Positions 8,524-16,078 of a stretch of 52,447 nucleotides of DNA are shown one piece after another. This DNA is from Bacillus sp. AFS059628. Its GTDB lineage: Bacteria; Bacillota; Bacilli; Bacillales; Bacillaceae_G. The stretch lies in assembly GCF_002571225.1 (NCBI RefSeq), contig NZ_NVEC01000085.1, forward strand, positions 1 through 52,447, in the 5' to 3' direction. The translations under genes were made by a program, and so were the position numbers. Within the stretch, counting starts at the first letter, position 1. Every line of letters begins with the position of its first letter. The notes beneath the pieces were generated by a model. It saw nothing but the letters and a program-made list of their open reading frames with translations. It was not told the DNA's origin and did no database searches.

Positions 8524-8562
8524 TGCCGAAAATTCGGCACGATATTTGCTGAATTTTCGGCA
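8524..8562 (+). promoter_or_regulatory. Twin palindromic operator-like sites upstream of the sigma-54 activator gene
   Basis: Two 16-bp inverted repeats lie in tandem: TGCCGAA-AA-TTCGGCA at 8524-8539 (perfect 7-bp arms) and TGCTGAA-TT-TTCGGCA at 8547-8562 (one mismatch). Their starts are 23 bases apart, about two helical turns, which suits cooperative binding by a dimeric Fis-type HTH. They end two bases before the Shine-Dalgarno of the regulator gene, so autorepression is the simplest role. A distal enhancer role for kamA is possible but the sites are 1.55 kb away. Confidence 0.6.
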
Positions 8563-8571
8563 AGAGGGGGG

Positions 8572-9957
8572 ATGACATTGCTAGCAGTTTCGACACAAGA
8601 AGTCATTGAGGCGATTTTGGGCAGTATTGATGAGGCTATACACGCAGTAGATGAAAATGGTATTACAATTTTCTATAATACTGTAGCTGCAAAACACGAT
8701 GGATCAAAAATTGAAAAAGTGTTAGGTAAACATTTGTTAGAAGCGTTTCCTTCTTTATCTAGGGAAACAAGTACATTGATGAAAGTGTTAGATACAAAAA
8801 AACCAATCGTTCATCAAGTGCAGCATTATCAAAACTTAAATGGGGAAGACATTTGTACAGTAAATACGACGTTACCTATTTTTATAGAGGGAAATATTGC
8901 TGGAGCTGTTGAAATTGCAAAAGATTATTCCACAGTACAAAAGCTTACGGATACAATAGTCGATTTGCAGTCGAAAATAAAGCGGTCATCTAGAAAGAAA
9001 GCAATTAAAAAGGATGTTGCATTTGAGACGATTGTGACGAATGATGCTCGTTTTAAACAGACGAAAGAATTAGCACAAAAAGTAGCCCCAACTGATGCGA
9101 ATGTTTTAATATATGGGGAAACAGGAACCGGGAAAGAGTTATTTGTACAAGCGATTCATGAAGCCTCTAAACGGAAGAACAAGCCGTTTATTGCACAAAA
9201 CTGTGCAGCATTGCCAGAGTCTCTATTAGAAAGTTTATTGTTTGGAACGACGAAAGGTAGCTATACTGGGGCAATTGAACGAGCGGGATTATTTGAACTT
9301 GTAGATGGAGGGACATTATTTTTAGATGAACTGAATTCAATGCCACTCGATTTACAAGCGAAAATGCTACGTGTATTAGAAGATGGTGTGATTCGTCGTA
9401 TTGGTGATAATAAGACGAGAAAGGTAGATGTTCGCGTTATTACCGCAATGAATCAGCCACCAGAAATATGTTTAAAAGAGAATAAAATTCGCACTGATTT
9501 ATACTATCGATTAAATGTCTTTTCATTATATATTCCACCGCTCCGTGAAAGAACGGAGGATGTATTATTATTAGCATCTTATTTTTTGAAAGAATATAAT
9601 AAAAGTTATAAAAAAGGTGTACTTCAAATGGATAAGGAAGCGAAGGAAAGACTACAAGGTTACCAATGGCCTGGAAATGTTCGGGAGCTTAAACATACGA
9701 TTGAACATGCTGTCATAATTGCAGAAGGGAATACATTAACAGCCAATTGTTTACCGCGTACATTTCGGAAAGAGAGTCTTCCGCAGAAGAAGAGTATATT
9801 GCCACTTAGAGAAGCACTTCATCAAACGGAAAAAGAATTAATAGATCAAGCGTTAATTGAAACGGAAGGGAATATATTACAAGCTGCAAAAATGTTAGGT
9901 ATTCCTCGACAGACGCTTCAATATAAATTGAGTAAGTACGACAAAACCGCCGAATAA
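8572..9957 (+). CDS. Sigma-54-dependent activator, PAS-AAA+-Fis HTH, RocR-like, 461 aa
   Basis: Enhancer-binding protein that activates SigL (sigma-54) RNA polymerase. Order: PAS-like sensor (about 10-125), linker, AAA+ domain with Walker A GETGTGKE (182-189), the sigma-contact loop as GSYTGA (229-234, a GAFTGA variant) and Walker B LFLDE (249-253), then a Fis-type HTH ending IPRQTLQYKLSKY. No phosphoacceptor receiver domain is present, so it probably senses a ligand through PAS, as RocR does. Placed between yodP and kamA, it likely controls kamA. ATG 8572 abuts a G-run; TTG 8578 is better spaced and may be the true start. Confidence 0.88.
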   Translation: MTLLAVSTQEVIEAILGSIDEAIHAVDENGITIFYNTVAAKHDGSKIEKVLGKHLLEAFPSLSRETSTLMKVLDTKKPIVHQVQHYQNLNGEDICTVNTTLPIFIEGNIAGAVEIAKDYSTVQKLTDTIVDLQSKIKRSSRKKAIKKDVAFETIVTNDARFKQTKELAQKVAPTDANVLIYGETGTGKELFVQAIHEASKRKNKPFIAQNCAALPESLLESLLFGTTKGSYTGAIERAGLFELVDGGTLFLDELNSMPLDLQAKMLRVLEDGVIRRIGDNKTRKVDVRVITAMNQPPEICLKENKIRTDLYYRLNVFSLYIPPLRERTEDVLLLASYFLKEYNKSYKKGVLQMDKEAKERLQGYQWPGNVRELKHTIEHAVIIAEGNTLTANCLPRTFRKESLPQKKSILPLREALHQTEKELIDQALIETEGNILQAAKMLGIPRQTLQYKLSKYDKTAE

Positions 9958-9972
9958 TTGGCGGTTTTTGTG
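9941..9972 (+). terminator. Terminator of the sigma-54 activator gene
   Basis: An 11-bp stem ACAAAACCGCC / GGCGGTTTTTGT with an 8-base loop that contains the TAA stop, followed by T-rich sequence. It separates the regulator transcript from kamA, which therefore needs its own promoter. Confidence 0.8.
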
Positions 9973-10113
9973 TGTTTGCACCAATAAAAGAGCGTTTACA
10001 TATATAAAAAGTAATGAATATGATAGTATGTATGGATTTCATGCAGTGCTCAAAAAAATTTTTTCGCTTATGTAATAGGGTTCGCCGTACATTTACTTAT
10101 CAATAAAGTAAAG

Positions 10114-10130
10114 TTGGCATAACTATTGCT
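10114..10130 (+). promoter_or_regulatory. Sigma-54 (-24/-12) promoter of kamA
   Basis: TTGGCATAACTATTGCT matches the sigma-54 consensus, with GG at 10116-10117 and GC at 10128-10129 separated by exactly 10 bases. Transcription would start near 10141, 27 bases before the kamA ATG. The adjacent gene encodes a sigma-54 activator. About 75-95 bases upstream lies a symmetric A7T6 tract (10051-10064) flanked by GC dinucleotides that might be the activator site; that part is weak. Confidence 0.78.
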
Positions 10131-10167
10131 TATATAAAGGATGAGCGTATAAAAAGGGGGAATAGCA

Positions 10168-11589
10168 ATGTTACATGATGTATACAAACCAAATCGTCAC
10201 TGGAAGGATATCGAATTATGGAAAGATGTTACTGAAGAGCAATGGAATGATTGGGTTTGGCAATTAACGAATACGATCAAAACGTTAGATGACTTAAAGA
10301 AAGTGATTAACTTAACACCTGATGAAGAAGAGGGCGTTAAAATTTCAACGAAAACGATCCCGTTAAATATTACACCGTACTATGCTTGGTTAATGAATCC
10401 TGATGACCCACGCTGTCCGATTCGGATGCAATCTGTACCGATTTCGGAAGAGTTATATAAAACAAAATACGATTTAGAAGATCCGCTTCATGAAGATGAA
10501 GATTCACCAGTTCCAGGATTAACACATCGTTATCCTGACCGCGTATTATTCTTAGTGACAAATCAATGTTCGATGTATTGTCGTTACTGTACGCGCCGTC
10601 GTTTTAGTGGACAAATTGGAATGGGTGTACCGAAGAAACAATTAGATGATGCAATTGCTTACATTCGTGAAACACCACAAGTACGAGATGTATTAATCTC
10701 CGGTGGTGATGGTCTTCTAATTAACGATAAAATTTTAGAATATGTATTAAAAAATTTACGTGAGATTCCGCACGTTGAGATTATTCGTATCGGAACGAGA
10801 GCACCAGTGGTATTCCCGCAGCGTATTACAGAAAACTTATGTAACATTATTAAAAAATATCATCCAGTATGGTTAAATACACATTTCAATACATCTATTG
10901 AAATTACTGAAGAATCGAAAAAGGCATGTGAAATGTTAGCGAATGCTGGTGTTCCAGTCGGAAACCAAGCAGTAATTTTAGCTGGTATTAACGACAGCGT
11001 TCCAATTATGAAAAAATTAATGCATGACTTAGTAAAAATCCGTGTACGTCCATACTACATTTATCAATGTGACTTATCTGAAGGCATTGGTCATTTCCGT
11101 GCACCAGTTTCTAAAGGTCTTGAAATTATCGAAGGTTTACGCGGACATACGTCTGGTTATGCAGTTCCGACATTCGTTGTTGATGCACCAGGAGGGGGCG
11201 GTAAAATTGCGCTTCAGCCAAACTATTTAATCTCGCAAAGTGCAGATAAAGTTGTGCTTCGTAACTTTGAAGGTGTTATTACAACGTATCCAGAGCCAGA
11301 GAGCTACATTCCAGGGAGAGCAGAAGGATACTTTAAAGAAATCTATCCGAACTACGAAGAAAAACGTTCAGATGTTGGTATTGCGGGTCTTATGAGCGAT
11401 AAGAAATTTAATCTTGTTCCAGACGATTTACAGCGTATGAACCGTCGTAAAGACTATGAAGATAATGAAACGCATGCAACATTAAAAGATAAACGTGATA
11501 AGCGCGACCAATTGAAAGATAAAAAATATCAAGCACAAATGGCTAAAATAGAAGAAAACGACAAAAAAACTGAGGGTGATGCAGTATGA
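10168..11589 (+). CDS. kamA: L-lysine 2,3-aminomutase, 473 aa
   Basis: Radical-SAM, PLP-dependent enzyme converting L-lysine to L-beta-lysine. The [4Fe-4S] motif is Cys134-x3-Cys138-x2-Cys141 (CSMYCRYC), followed by the SAM-binding ISGGDGLL. PGGGGK holds the PLP lysine (Lys346). The length agrees with B. subtilis KamA (about 471). RBS AAAAAGGGGG lies 7-8 bases before the ATG. The gene is preceded by a sigma-54 promoter and overlaps the yokU start (ATGA). With YodP it can give N6-acetyl-beta-lysine. The charged C-terminal tail (about 420-473) is typical of Bacillus forms. Confidence 0.96.
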   Translation: MLHDVYKPNRHWKDIELWKDVTEEQWNDWVWQLTNTIKTLDDLKKVINLTPDEEEGVKISTKTIPLNITPYYAWLMNPDDPRCPIRMQSVPISEELYKTKYDLEDPLHEDEDSPVPGLTHRYPDRVLFLVTNQCSMYCRYCTRRRFSGQIGMGVPKKQLDDAIAYIRETPQVRDVLISGGDGLLINDKILEYVLKNLREIPHVEIIRIGTRAPVVFPQRITENLCNIIKKYHPVWLNTHFNTSIEITEESKKACEMLANAGVPVGNQAVILAGINDSVPIMKKLMHDLVKIRVRPYYIYQCDLSEGIGHFRAPVSKGLEIIEGLRGHTSGYAVPTFVVDAPGGGGKIALQPNYLISQSADKVVLRNFEGVITTYPEPESYIPGRAEGYFKEIYPNYEEKRSDVGIAGLMSDKKFNLVPDDLQRMNRRKDYEDNETHATLKDKRDKRDQLKDKKYQAQMAKIEENDKKTEGDAV

Positions 11590-11858
11590 ATTGTATGTGG
11601 TGTGACAGTACAGAAGCAAAAGAAAGCTTAAATACTGTATATTGGGAATTACCAGATGGTACGAAAGCCATTGAAATCCAAGAGACACCATGCATTTCTT
11701 GTTCCTCATGTGGTATGGACTATCAATCAGATCATACAGTGAAAGAAATAGAAGATCAATTGTTTCTAATTTATACGAAAGATTTACCAAAACAACTAAC
11801 ATATGAAGAATTAATGGGAAGACCACGTCTATTAAAAAGAAATTATTTCGACTTTTAA
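11586..11858 (+). CDS. yokU: YokU family zinc-ribbon-like protein, 90 aa
   Basis: Small protein of the YokU family, normally found just after kamA in Bacillus. Two CxxC pairs (CMWC near residues 3-6 and CSSC about 39-42) suggest one zinc site. The C-terminal half contains the conserved LTYEELMGRPRLLKRNYF. Its ATG overlaps the kamA stop (ATGA), so it is co-transcribed under the sigma-54 promoter and translationally coupled. The linkage implies a helper role for lysine 2,3-aminomutase, perhaps maturation; that is inference. A terminator follows directly. Confidence 0.85.
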   Translation: MNCMWCDSTEAKESLNTVYWELPDGTKAIEIQETPCISCSSCGMDYQSDHTVKEIEDQLFLIYTKDLPKQLTYEELMGRPRLLKRNYFDF

Positions 11859-11883
11859 CCAGCTTTTATGCTGGTTTTTTTCT
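11857..11883 (+). terminator. Terminator of kamA-yokU
   Basis: A 7-bp stem AACCAGC / GCTGGTT, loop TTTTAT, then a run of T residues. It overlaps the yokU stop codon. Confidence 0.88.
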
Positions 11884-11930
11884 TTTTTGCCTTGTATAAT
11901 GTACCCAAGTTAGAAAGGTAGGGAATATTT

Positions 11931-12146
11931 TTGAAAAAGACATTTTACCACTATATGATGAAGCATCGCGCAGCTTTATTTAGTAATGAAATATCGAATT
12001 TAGCAGAGGCAATGTATGATGATTTAAGCTTTCCGAAGCAATCTGAAGATTACGATGAAATTAGTTCATACTTAGAGTTAAGTGGAATGCTAGAAAGTAT
12101 GTCTATATTTGATGAAGCGTGGGATTTGTACATACAAGAGAGATAA
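11931..12146 (+). CDS. yozE: YozE family protein (SAM-like fold), 71 aa
   Basis: Matches the YozE/DUF1250 family, a compact helical SAM-like domain of unknown function. Recognisable elements are FYHYMMKHR at the start, LSFPKQSEDYDEISSYLEL in the middle and FDEAWDLYI at the end. It begins with TTG (11931) after AAAGGTAGGG; no ATG is suitable. A TATAAT box about 30 bases upstream (TTGTATAATG) suggests its own SigA promoter. Position after yokU agrees with B. subtilis. A terminator follows. Confidence 0.88.
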   Translation: MKKTFYHYMMKHRAALFSNEISNLAEAMYDDLSFPKQSEDYDEISSYLELSGMLESMSIFDEAWDLYIQER

Positions 12147-12172
12147 AAACTATACGGGATTTTTTTAATGTG

Positions 12173-12199
12173 AAGCTAGTTTATTTGCTAGCTTTTTTT
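12173..12199 (+). terminator. Terminator after yozE
   Basis: Stem AAGCTAG / CTAGCTT with an 8-base loop and a T tract. Confidence 0.82.
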
Positions 12200-12336
12200 A
12201 TATTGTAAATAAATTTTCATATGGTGATATTTTTTATTGAAAAAATTTATGAATATACGCTTCTGTGATAAGCGTTTTTATGTAGGTTGCATATACTGTT
12301 ATCAAAATCACGACGTCAAAAAAAGGAGAGATATAG

Positions 12337-12999
12337 ATGGCAAGGAAAAAGCAACCTAAATATAACGTAGGGGACATAGTCGTGATTACGCTATATGGAA
12401 CCGTTGGTAAAATCACAAATATGAAGGTTTTAGATGGAGTTTACGTATACGAAGTCAATAATCACGATGGGTTTTACGTAGAGCAAACGTTGCAGCACGT
12501 TTCAGAGCAAGATATGAAAAAAGGTGAAACTGAGTGGATTGAATTAAATTATCATTTCACATTTGGTGATCTCGTGCAAGTAACAGGATACGATAAAGAT
12601 GTGTTTCGAATTGTTGGTTTTCGTACAGAAGTATGGAGATATAAAAATGACGCATGGGAAGATACAATATACGAATTGTCACGAATTACGGATGGTGAAT
12701 GGTTAGAAGCGGATGAGTCAGATTTAACGTTACTTGCCAATGCTCAAACGGCAAATGCAATTTTGAAGAAAATGAAACAAGATAAAGCTGGTATGAATAA
12801 ATTAGATTTAGGAAAATTAAAGTCAATTAACAACTCGAAAAAAGTGAGTGTTAAGACAAATCGTCAAGAAATCATTGATGGATTACTTGATATTTATAAC
12901 GATTATCAATTGTTATTTGATACATTTAAAGATGAAGAATACAAAATTGTTATGGATGTTGTTCATAATTATTTAGTTAAATTGACAGAGAAAAAATAG
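12337..12999 (+). CDS. yodN: YodN-like protein, 220 aa
   Basis: Protein of unknown function, identified mainly by position (between yozE and yozD, as in B. subtilis) and by its length of 220 residues. The N-terminus holds two beta-rich segments of SH3/KOW type (YNVGDIVVITLYGTVGKITN and FTFGDLVQVTGYDKDVFRIVG). A mixed linker and a helical C-terminus follow (about 165-218, IIDGLLDIYNDYQLLFDTF). No signal peptide or enzyme motif is present. RBS AAAGGAGAG lies eight bases before the ATG. The stop is four bases from the end of a convergent minus-strand gene with no terminator between them. Confidence 0.7.
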   Translation: MARKKQPKYNVGDIVVITLYGTVGKITNMKVLDGVYVYEVNNHDGFYVEQTLQHVSEQDMKKGETEWIELNYHFTFGDLVQVTGYDKDVFRIVGFRTEVWRYKNDAWEDTIYELSRITDGEWLEADESDLTLLANAQTANAILKKMKQDKAGMNKLDLGKLKSINNSKKVSVKTNRQEIIDGLLDIYNDYQLLFDTFKDEEYKIVMDVVHNYLVKLTEKK

Positions 13000-13003
13000 T
13001 TAA

Positions 13004-13171
13004 CTAGAAAGAGAGAATAAATTGAACAACAACATATGCAGTATAAGGTATGCCTACAATTATTAAAAAAATAAAAAGCCATTTAATAAGAGAGTCTGCC
13101 CATTGATCTTCATGCATGAACTCTTCTTTTGTTTGTCCTACTTCTTGTTTTACCTCGTATTGGTATTCCAT
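13004..13171 (-). CDS. Small single-pass membrane protein, 55 aa
   Basis: A short protein with a charged N-terminus (MEYQYEVKQEVGQTKEEF) and one hydrophobic helix at about residues 30-52 (KWLFIFLIIVGIPYTAYVVV). The start is chosen because AAAGGGGGA lies six bases upstream on the minus strand; an 18-codon extension lacks support. It faces yodN tail to tail and is divergent from yozD. The family is not recognised. It may be a membrane anchor or a small stress/spore protein. Confidence 0.7.
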   Translation of the reverse strand: MEYQYEVKQEVGQTKEEFMHEDQWADSLIKWLFIFLIIVGIPYTAYVVVQFILSF

Positions 13172-13321
13172 AATTAAATCCCCCTTTTTGATAGCTTGTA
13201 CTACCATCGTATGCATCTCGTCCAAAGGATATAACCTATAAAAAAAGAAAAACTATTTTTCTAATCTCATATACATATTTTTGAGATTTTTTCATAAAAC
13301 AGAAATAAAGGAGTGATGCTC

Positions 13322-13501
13322 ATGAAGGAAATTGAAGTCGTAATTGATACGGAAGAGATTGCGGAGTTTTTTTATGAGCAACTAATTGAAAGAGGATACG
13401 TCCCAAAAAGAGAAGAAATTGAAGATCTCGCAGATATTACATTCGAGTATTTATTAGAGAAATGTATGATTGATGAAGTGTTTGATGAAGAAGATGAGTG
13501 A
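13322..13501 (+). CDS. yozD: YozD family protein, 59 aa
   Basis: Very acidic small protein (start MKEIEVVIDTEEIAEFF, end DEVFDEEDE) matching YozD in length and position. AAGGAG lies eight bases before this ATG; the in-frame GTG/ATG codons just upstream sit on top of the Shine-Dalgarno sequence. Function unknown. Its own terminator follows, so it is a single-gene unit in the yodN-yozD-yodM order. Confidence 0.82.
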   Translation: MKEIEVVIDTEEIAEFFYEQLIERGYVPKREEIEDLADITFEYLLEKCMIDEVFDEEDE

Positions 13502-13505
13502 AAGT

Positions 13506-13532
13506 AACGACGGGCTTAACTCGTCGTTTTTT
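13506..13532 (+). terminator. Terminator of yozD
   Basis: Stem AACGACG / CGTCGTT with a 9-base loop and six T residues. Confidence 0.85.
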
Positions 13533-13611
13533 ACTCTTTACAAACTTGTCACAAATCTAGCCAGCAATAGTTGGTATAATTAAAAGAAAATTTTACTCAA
13601 GAGGTGAAGGG

Positions 13612-13794
13612 ATGTTCAAAAAAATTATTGATTCTTTATTAGGAAAGAAAAAGTATCGTTCGTATTCTAGTAGTGATTATCGCCATAGAGGTCGCTCTTA
13701 TTCAAGTAGCGATTATAAGCGACGTTCATCTGGTTATGGGCATCATCATTATAAAAGAAAACGTAAAAGCCGTAGCTTCTTTTCAAGTAGCTGA
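13612..13794 (+). CDS. Small Arg/Ser/Tyr-rich basic protein, 60 aa, coupled to a kinase gene
   Basis: After an amphipathic start (MFKKIIDSLLGKKK) the protein is almost wholly Ser, Tyr, Arg, Lys, His and Gly, with SYSSSDY repeated twice, each copy followed by basic residues, then SSGYGHHHYKRKRK and SFFSSS. GAGGTGAAGGG precedes the ATG. The stop overlaps the start of a Hanks-type kinase (TGATG), so the two are made together. The density of Ser/Tyr in basic context suggests a phosphorylation substrate, like the SKR repeats of the spore coat protein CotB with CotH. Nucleic-acid or polyanion binding is the alternative. Family not recognised. Confidence 0.75.
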   Translation: MFKKIIDSLLGKKKYRSYSSSDYRHRGRSYSSSDYKRRSSGYGHHHYKRKRKSRSFFSSS

Positions 13795-14615
13795 TGAAAT
13801 GGCGTCGTATACTAGCTTTATTTGATAGACCACTGCGAAAAAATACAATCGTTGCAGAACGTTATAAAATTGAATCAGTAATTGGAATGGGCAGTTATGG
13901 GGTTACATATGTCGTTAATGACTTACAAATAAATAGATATAAAGTCTTAAAACAATTAAGACAAAGTAAACAAAGATATGAATCTGGGAGAAAATCATTT
14001 GAACAAGAGAAAATGATTTTACAAACATTAAATCATCATGCAATTCCTAGTTTATATGATCAATTCGTATGGGAGAAAAAAAGCTTTTTTGTAATGGAAT
14101 ATATGCCCGGTAAAAATTTCGAAGATTATATTTTTTTAGATGGGCATGTATATACAGAACGTGAAGTTTTAAAAATTTTATACGAAATATTAGAAATTGT
14201 ATCGGTGTTTCATAGTGAAGGTATTATTCACCGAGATTTACGCATTCCAAACATATTAATGAAAGAAAATGAAATTAGTATTATTGACTTTGGATTGGCT
14301 AAATTGAAGGGTGAGGGTGATGAACGAGCTACGACTTATGAAGGTGAACAAGCTTTGATGCGAGAAGTTCACTTTCGTAGCGATTTTTATGCGCTTGGTC
14401 ATTTCTCATTATTTTTATTATATGCAGGCTATGAATCTATTGAAAAACATGAGAAGCCATGGCATGACGAATTAACTTTGGAAAAATATAACCGTGAAAT
14501 GCTTATGCGCATGTTACAAATAAAAACACCGTACTATGAAAATGTACAAGATTTAAAAAAAGATGTAGCTTTTGCTTTAGAAAGGATGGAGGATCCATGT
14601 TTCAAAAGTTTTTAG
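13794..14615 (+). CDS. Hanks-type Ser/Thr protein kinase, 273 aa
   Basis: Soluble eukaryotic-like kinase comprising only the catalytic domain. The glycine loop is IGMGSYGVTY (30-39), the ATP-anchoring lysine Lys53 (KVLKQL), the catalytic loop HRDLRIPN with Asp148 and Asn153, and the DFG is at 165-167. The usual HRDLKPEN lysine is replaced by Arg150. No transmembrane segment or PASTA domain follows, unlike PrkC. It starts inside the stop of the basic 60-aa protein and overlaps spo0M by 19 bases. The cluster suggests it modifies its small neighbour and/or Spo0M; that is inference. Confidence 0.88.
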   Translation: MKWRRILALFDRPLRKNTIVAERYKIESVIGMGSYGVTYVVNDLQINRYKVLKQLRQSKQRYESGRKSFEQEKMILQTLNHHAIPSLYDQFVWEKKSFFVMEYMPGKNFEDYIFLDGHVYTEREVLKILYEILEIVSVFHSEGIIHRDLRIPNILMKENEISIIDFGLAKLKGEGDERATTYEGEQALMREVHFRSDFYALGHFSLFLLYAGYESIEKHEKPWHDELTLEKYNREMLMRMLQIKTPYYENVQDLKKDVAFALERMEDPCFKSF

Positions 14616-15352
14616 CAAGCGTTGGTATTGGTAATGCAAAAGTAGATACAGTTCTTGAAAAAGATGAGTATATTGTTGGAGAAGAGATACACGGGAAGGT
14701 TCATATAACTGGTGGTTCAGTTAGCCAACAAATTGAAAGCATTTACTTAACGTTATCAACATCGTATGTACGAGAAGTGGATGATAAAAAGGTAACAACA
14801 ACATATGATTTAGAGCGAGTTCGTTTAACAGAACCTTTTTCTGTTGAGCTGAATGAAAAAAAAGAAATTCCATTTTCATTTAACATGCCAGTTGAAACGC
14901 CACTTACTCTTGGAATGAAAACAGTTTGGGTGCATACAGGCCTTGATATTAAACGCAGTATAGATCCAAGTGATCGTGATTACATTCAAGTGTTGCCCAA
15001 TGCACTATTAAATAGTGTGTTAGAGAGTGTAAATCAATTAGGTTTTAAAGCGCGTCATATAGAATGTGAAGAATTACCGTATCGCTTACGTAAGCAAGTT
15101 CCATTTGCACAAGAATTTGAGTTTATTCCTGTTTCCGGAGAGTATTATGGGAAATTAGATGAACTAGAATTATTAATCTTACCAAGCGCTTATGATCGCC
15201 TAGAGATTATTATGGAAGTAGACAGAAAATCTCGCGGTTTAGCAGGTTTATTTGCAGAAGCACTTGATCTTGACGAGAAAGTGATTCGCTTTACAGTAAC
15301 GAATGAAGATATACCAGTAATGAAAGAAAAAATTAACAATTATATTTTTTAA
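14597..15352 (+). CDS. spo0M: Sporulation-control protein Spo0M, 251 aa
   Basis: Arrestin-like beta-sandwich protein that influences sporulation and cytoskeleton-related processes. MFQKFLASVGIGNAKVDTVL at the start, VGEEIHGKVHITGGSVSQQI and the second-domain EFEFIPVSGEYYG are characteristic, and the length is close to B. subtilis Spo0M (about 258). GGATGGAGG lies just upstream within the end of the kinase gene; the 19-base overlap implies coupling. In B. subtilis spo0M is elsewhere, so the link to this kinase appears specific to this lineage. Confidence 0.92.
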   Translation: MFQKFLASVGIGNAKVDTVLEKDEYIVGEEIHGKVHITGGSVSQQIESIYLTLSTSYVREVDDKKVTTTYDLERVRLTEPFSVELNEKKEIPFSFNMPVETPLTLGMKTVWVHTGLDIKRSIDPSDRDYIQVLPNALLNSVLESVNQLGFKARHIECEELPYRLRKQVPFAQEFEFIPVSGEYYGKLDELELLILPSAYDRLEIIMEVDRKSRGLAGLFAEALDLDEKVIRFTVTNEDIPVMKEKINNYIF

Positions 15353-15355
15353 TAA

Positions 15356-15417
15356 ACTATGCATAAAAAAGAAATGGAGAGGAAAACTAAAACAACCGCT
15401 CCATTTTTTTGCATAGT
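15356..15417 (+). terminator. Long nested terminator after spo0M
   Basis: Outer arms ACTATGCA / TGCATAGT and inner arms AAATGGAG / CTCCATTT enclose a 19-base loop, with an A-rich left and T7 right flank. It ends the kinase-spo0M unit and runs into the 5' leader of yodM. Confidence 0.75.
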
Positions 15418-15429
15418 GAGGTTATGTAT

Positions 15430-16065
15430 GTGAAACGATATCGACATTTATACTTGTTAAGTTTTACGCTACTCATTTGTTTTGTCGTATTATCACTTTC
15501 GTATCATACCACTTGTATTGAGAAATTTGACAATATAGTCGCACATTTTATTCAAAGTTTTAGAAACGACTACTTGACAGCCTACTTTACTTGGGTGTCT
15601 TTTATCGGTTCCAAAAGAATATATTTTCCGTTACTCATCATTCTTGTAATGTATTTTCTCGTTAGAAAAAAGTTGCTTAGTGCATTACTTCTAACAATTA
15701 ATTATTATGGATCTCGTTATTTAAACAGTATGCTTAAACTATGGTACGAACGAGCAAGACCTGATGTAACGCAGCTTGTTACGGCAACTGGATATAGTTT
15801 TCCGAGCGGTCATACGATGAATGCTACTGCTTTTTTAGGATTTATTGCATACGTCACAATTACAGAAGAACATATTACATTGCATAAAAAATTGTTGATT
15901 ATTTTTATAGCGAGCTTTGTTGTATTATCTATTTCAGTTAGCCGAATATATCTTGGCGTCCACTATCCATCTGACATATTAGCAGGATGGGCAGCTGGCG
16001 GTAGCTGGCTCGTTTTATGTGTTATATTTCATAAAGCGTTTATTAAAAAAGAACCTATGTCATAA
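15430..16065 (+). CDS. yodM: PAP2-family membrane phosphatase (YodM-like), 211 aa
   Basis: Membrane-embedded type 2 phosphatidic acid phosphatase, probably acting on lipid phosphates or undecaprenyl pyrophosphate outside the membrane. The three PAP2 motifs are present: KLWYERARPD, FPSGHT, and SRIYLGVHYPSD. About six hydrophobic helices are visible. The GTG at 15430 is preferred because GAGGT lies seven bases upstream; ATG 15424 is too close to it and TTG 15409 lies in the preceding terminator. Its 3' end overlaps the convergent CDF gene by 11 bases. Confidence 0.87.
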   Translation: MKRYRHLYLLSFTLLICFVVLSLSYHTTCIEKFDNIVAHFIQSFRNDYLTAYFTWVSFIGSKRIYFPLLIILVMYFLVRKKLLSALLLTINYYGSRYLNSMLKLWYERARPDVTQLVTATGYSFPSGHTMNATAFLGFIAYVTITEEHITLHKKLLIIFIASFVVLSISVSRIYLGVHYPSDILAGWAAGGSWLVLCVIFHKAFIKKEPMS

Positions 16066-16078
16066 TAGGTTCTTTTTC
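16046..16078. terminator. Bidirectional terminator shared by yodM and the CDF gene
   Basis: Stem AAAAAGAACCTAT / ATAGGTTCTTTTT with a short loop. It lies inside the overlapping 3' ends of the two convergent coding regions, so it can stop both. Confidence 0.85.

Noticed and set aside
9987-10000. AAAGAGCGTTTACA as a cre site near kamA
   Set aside because: Only the right half matches; the invariant TG of the left half is absent.
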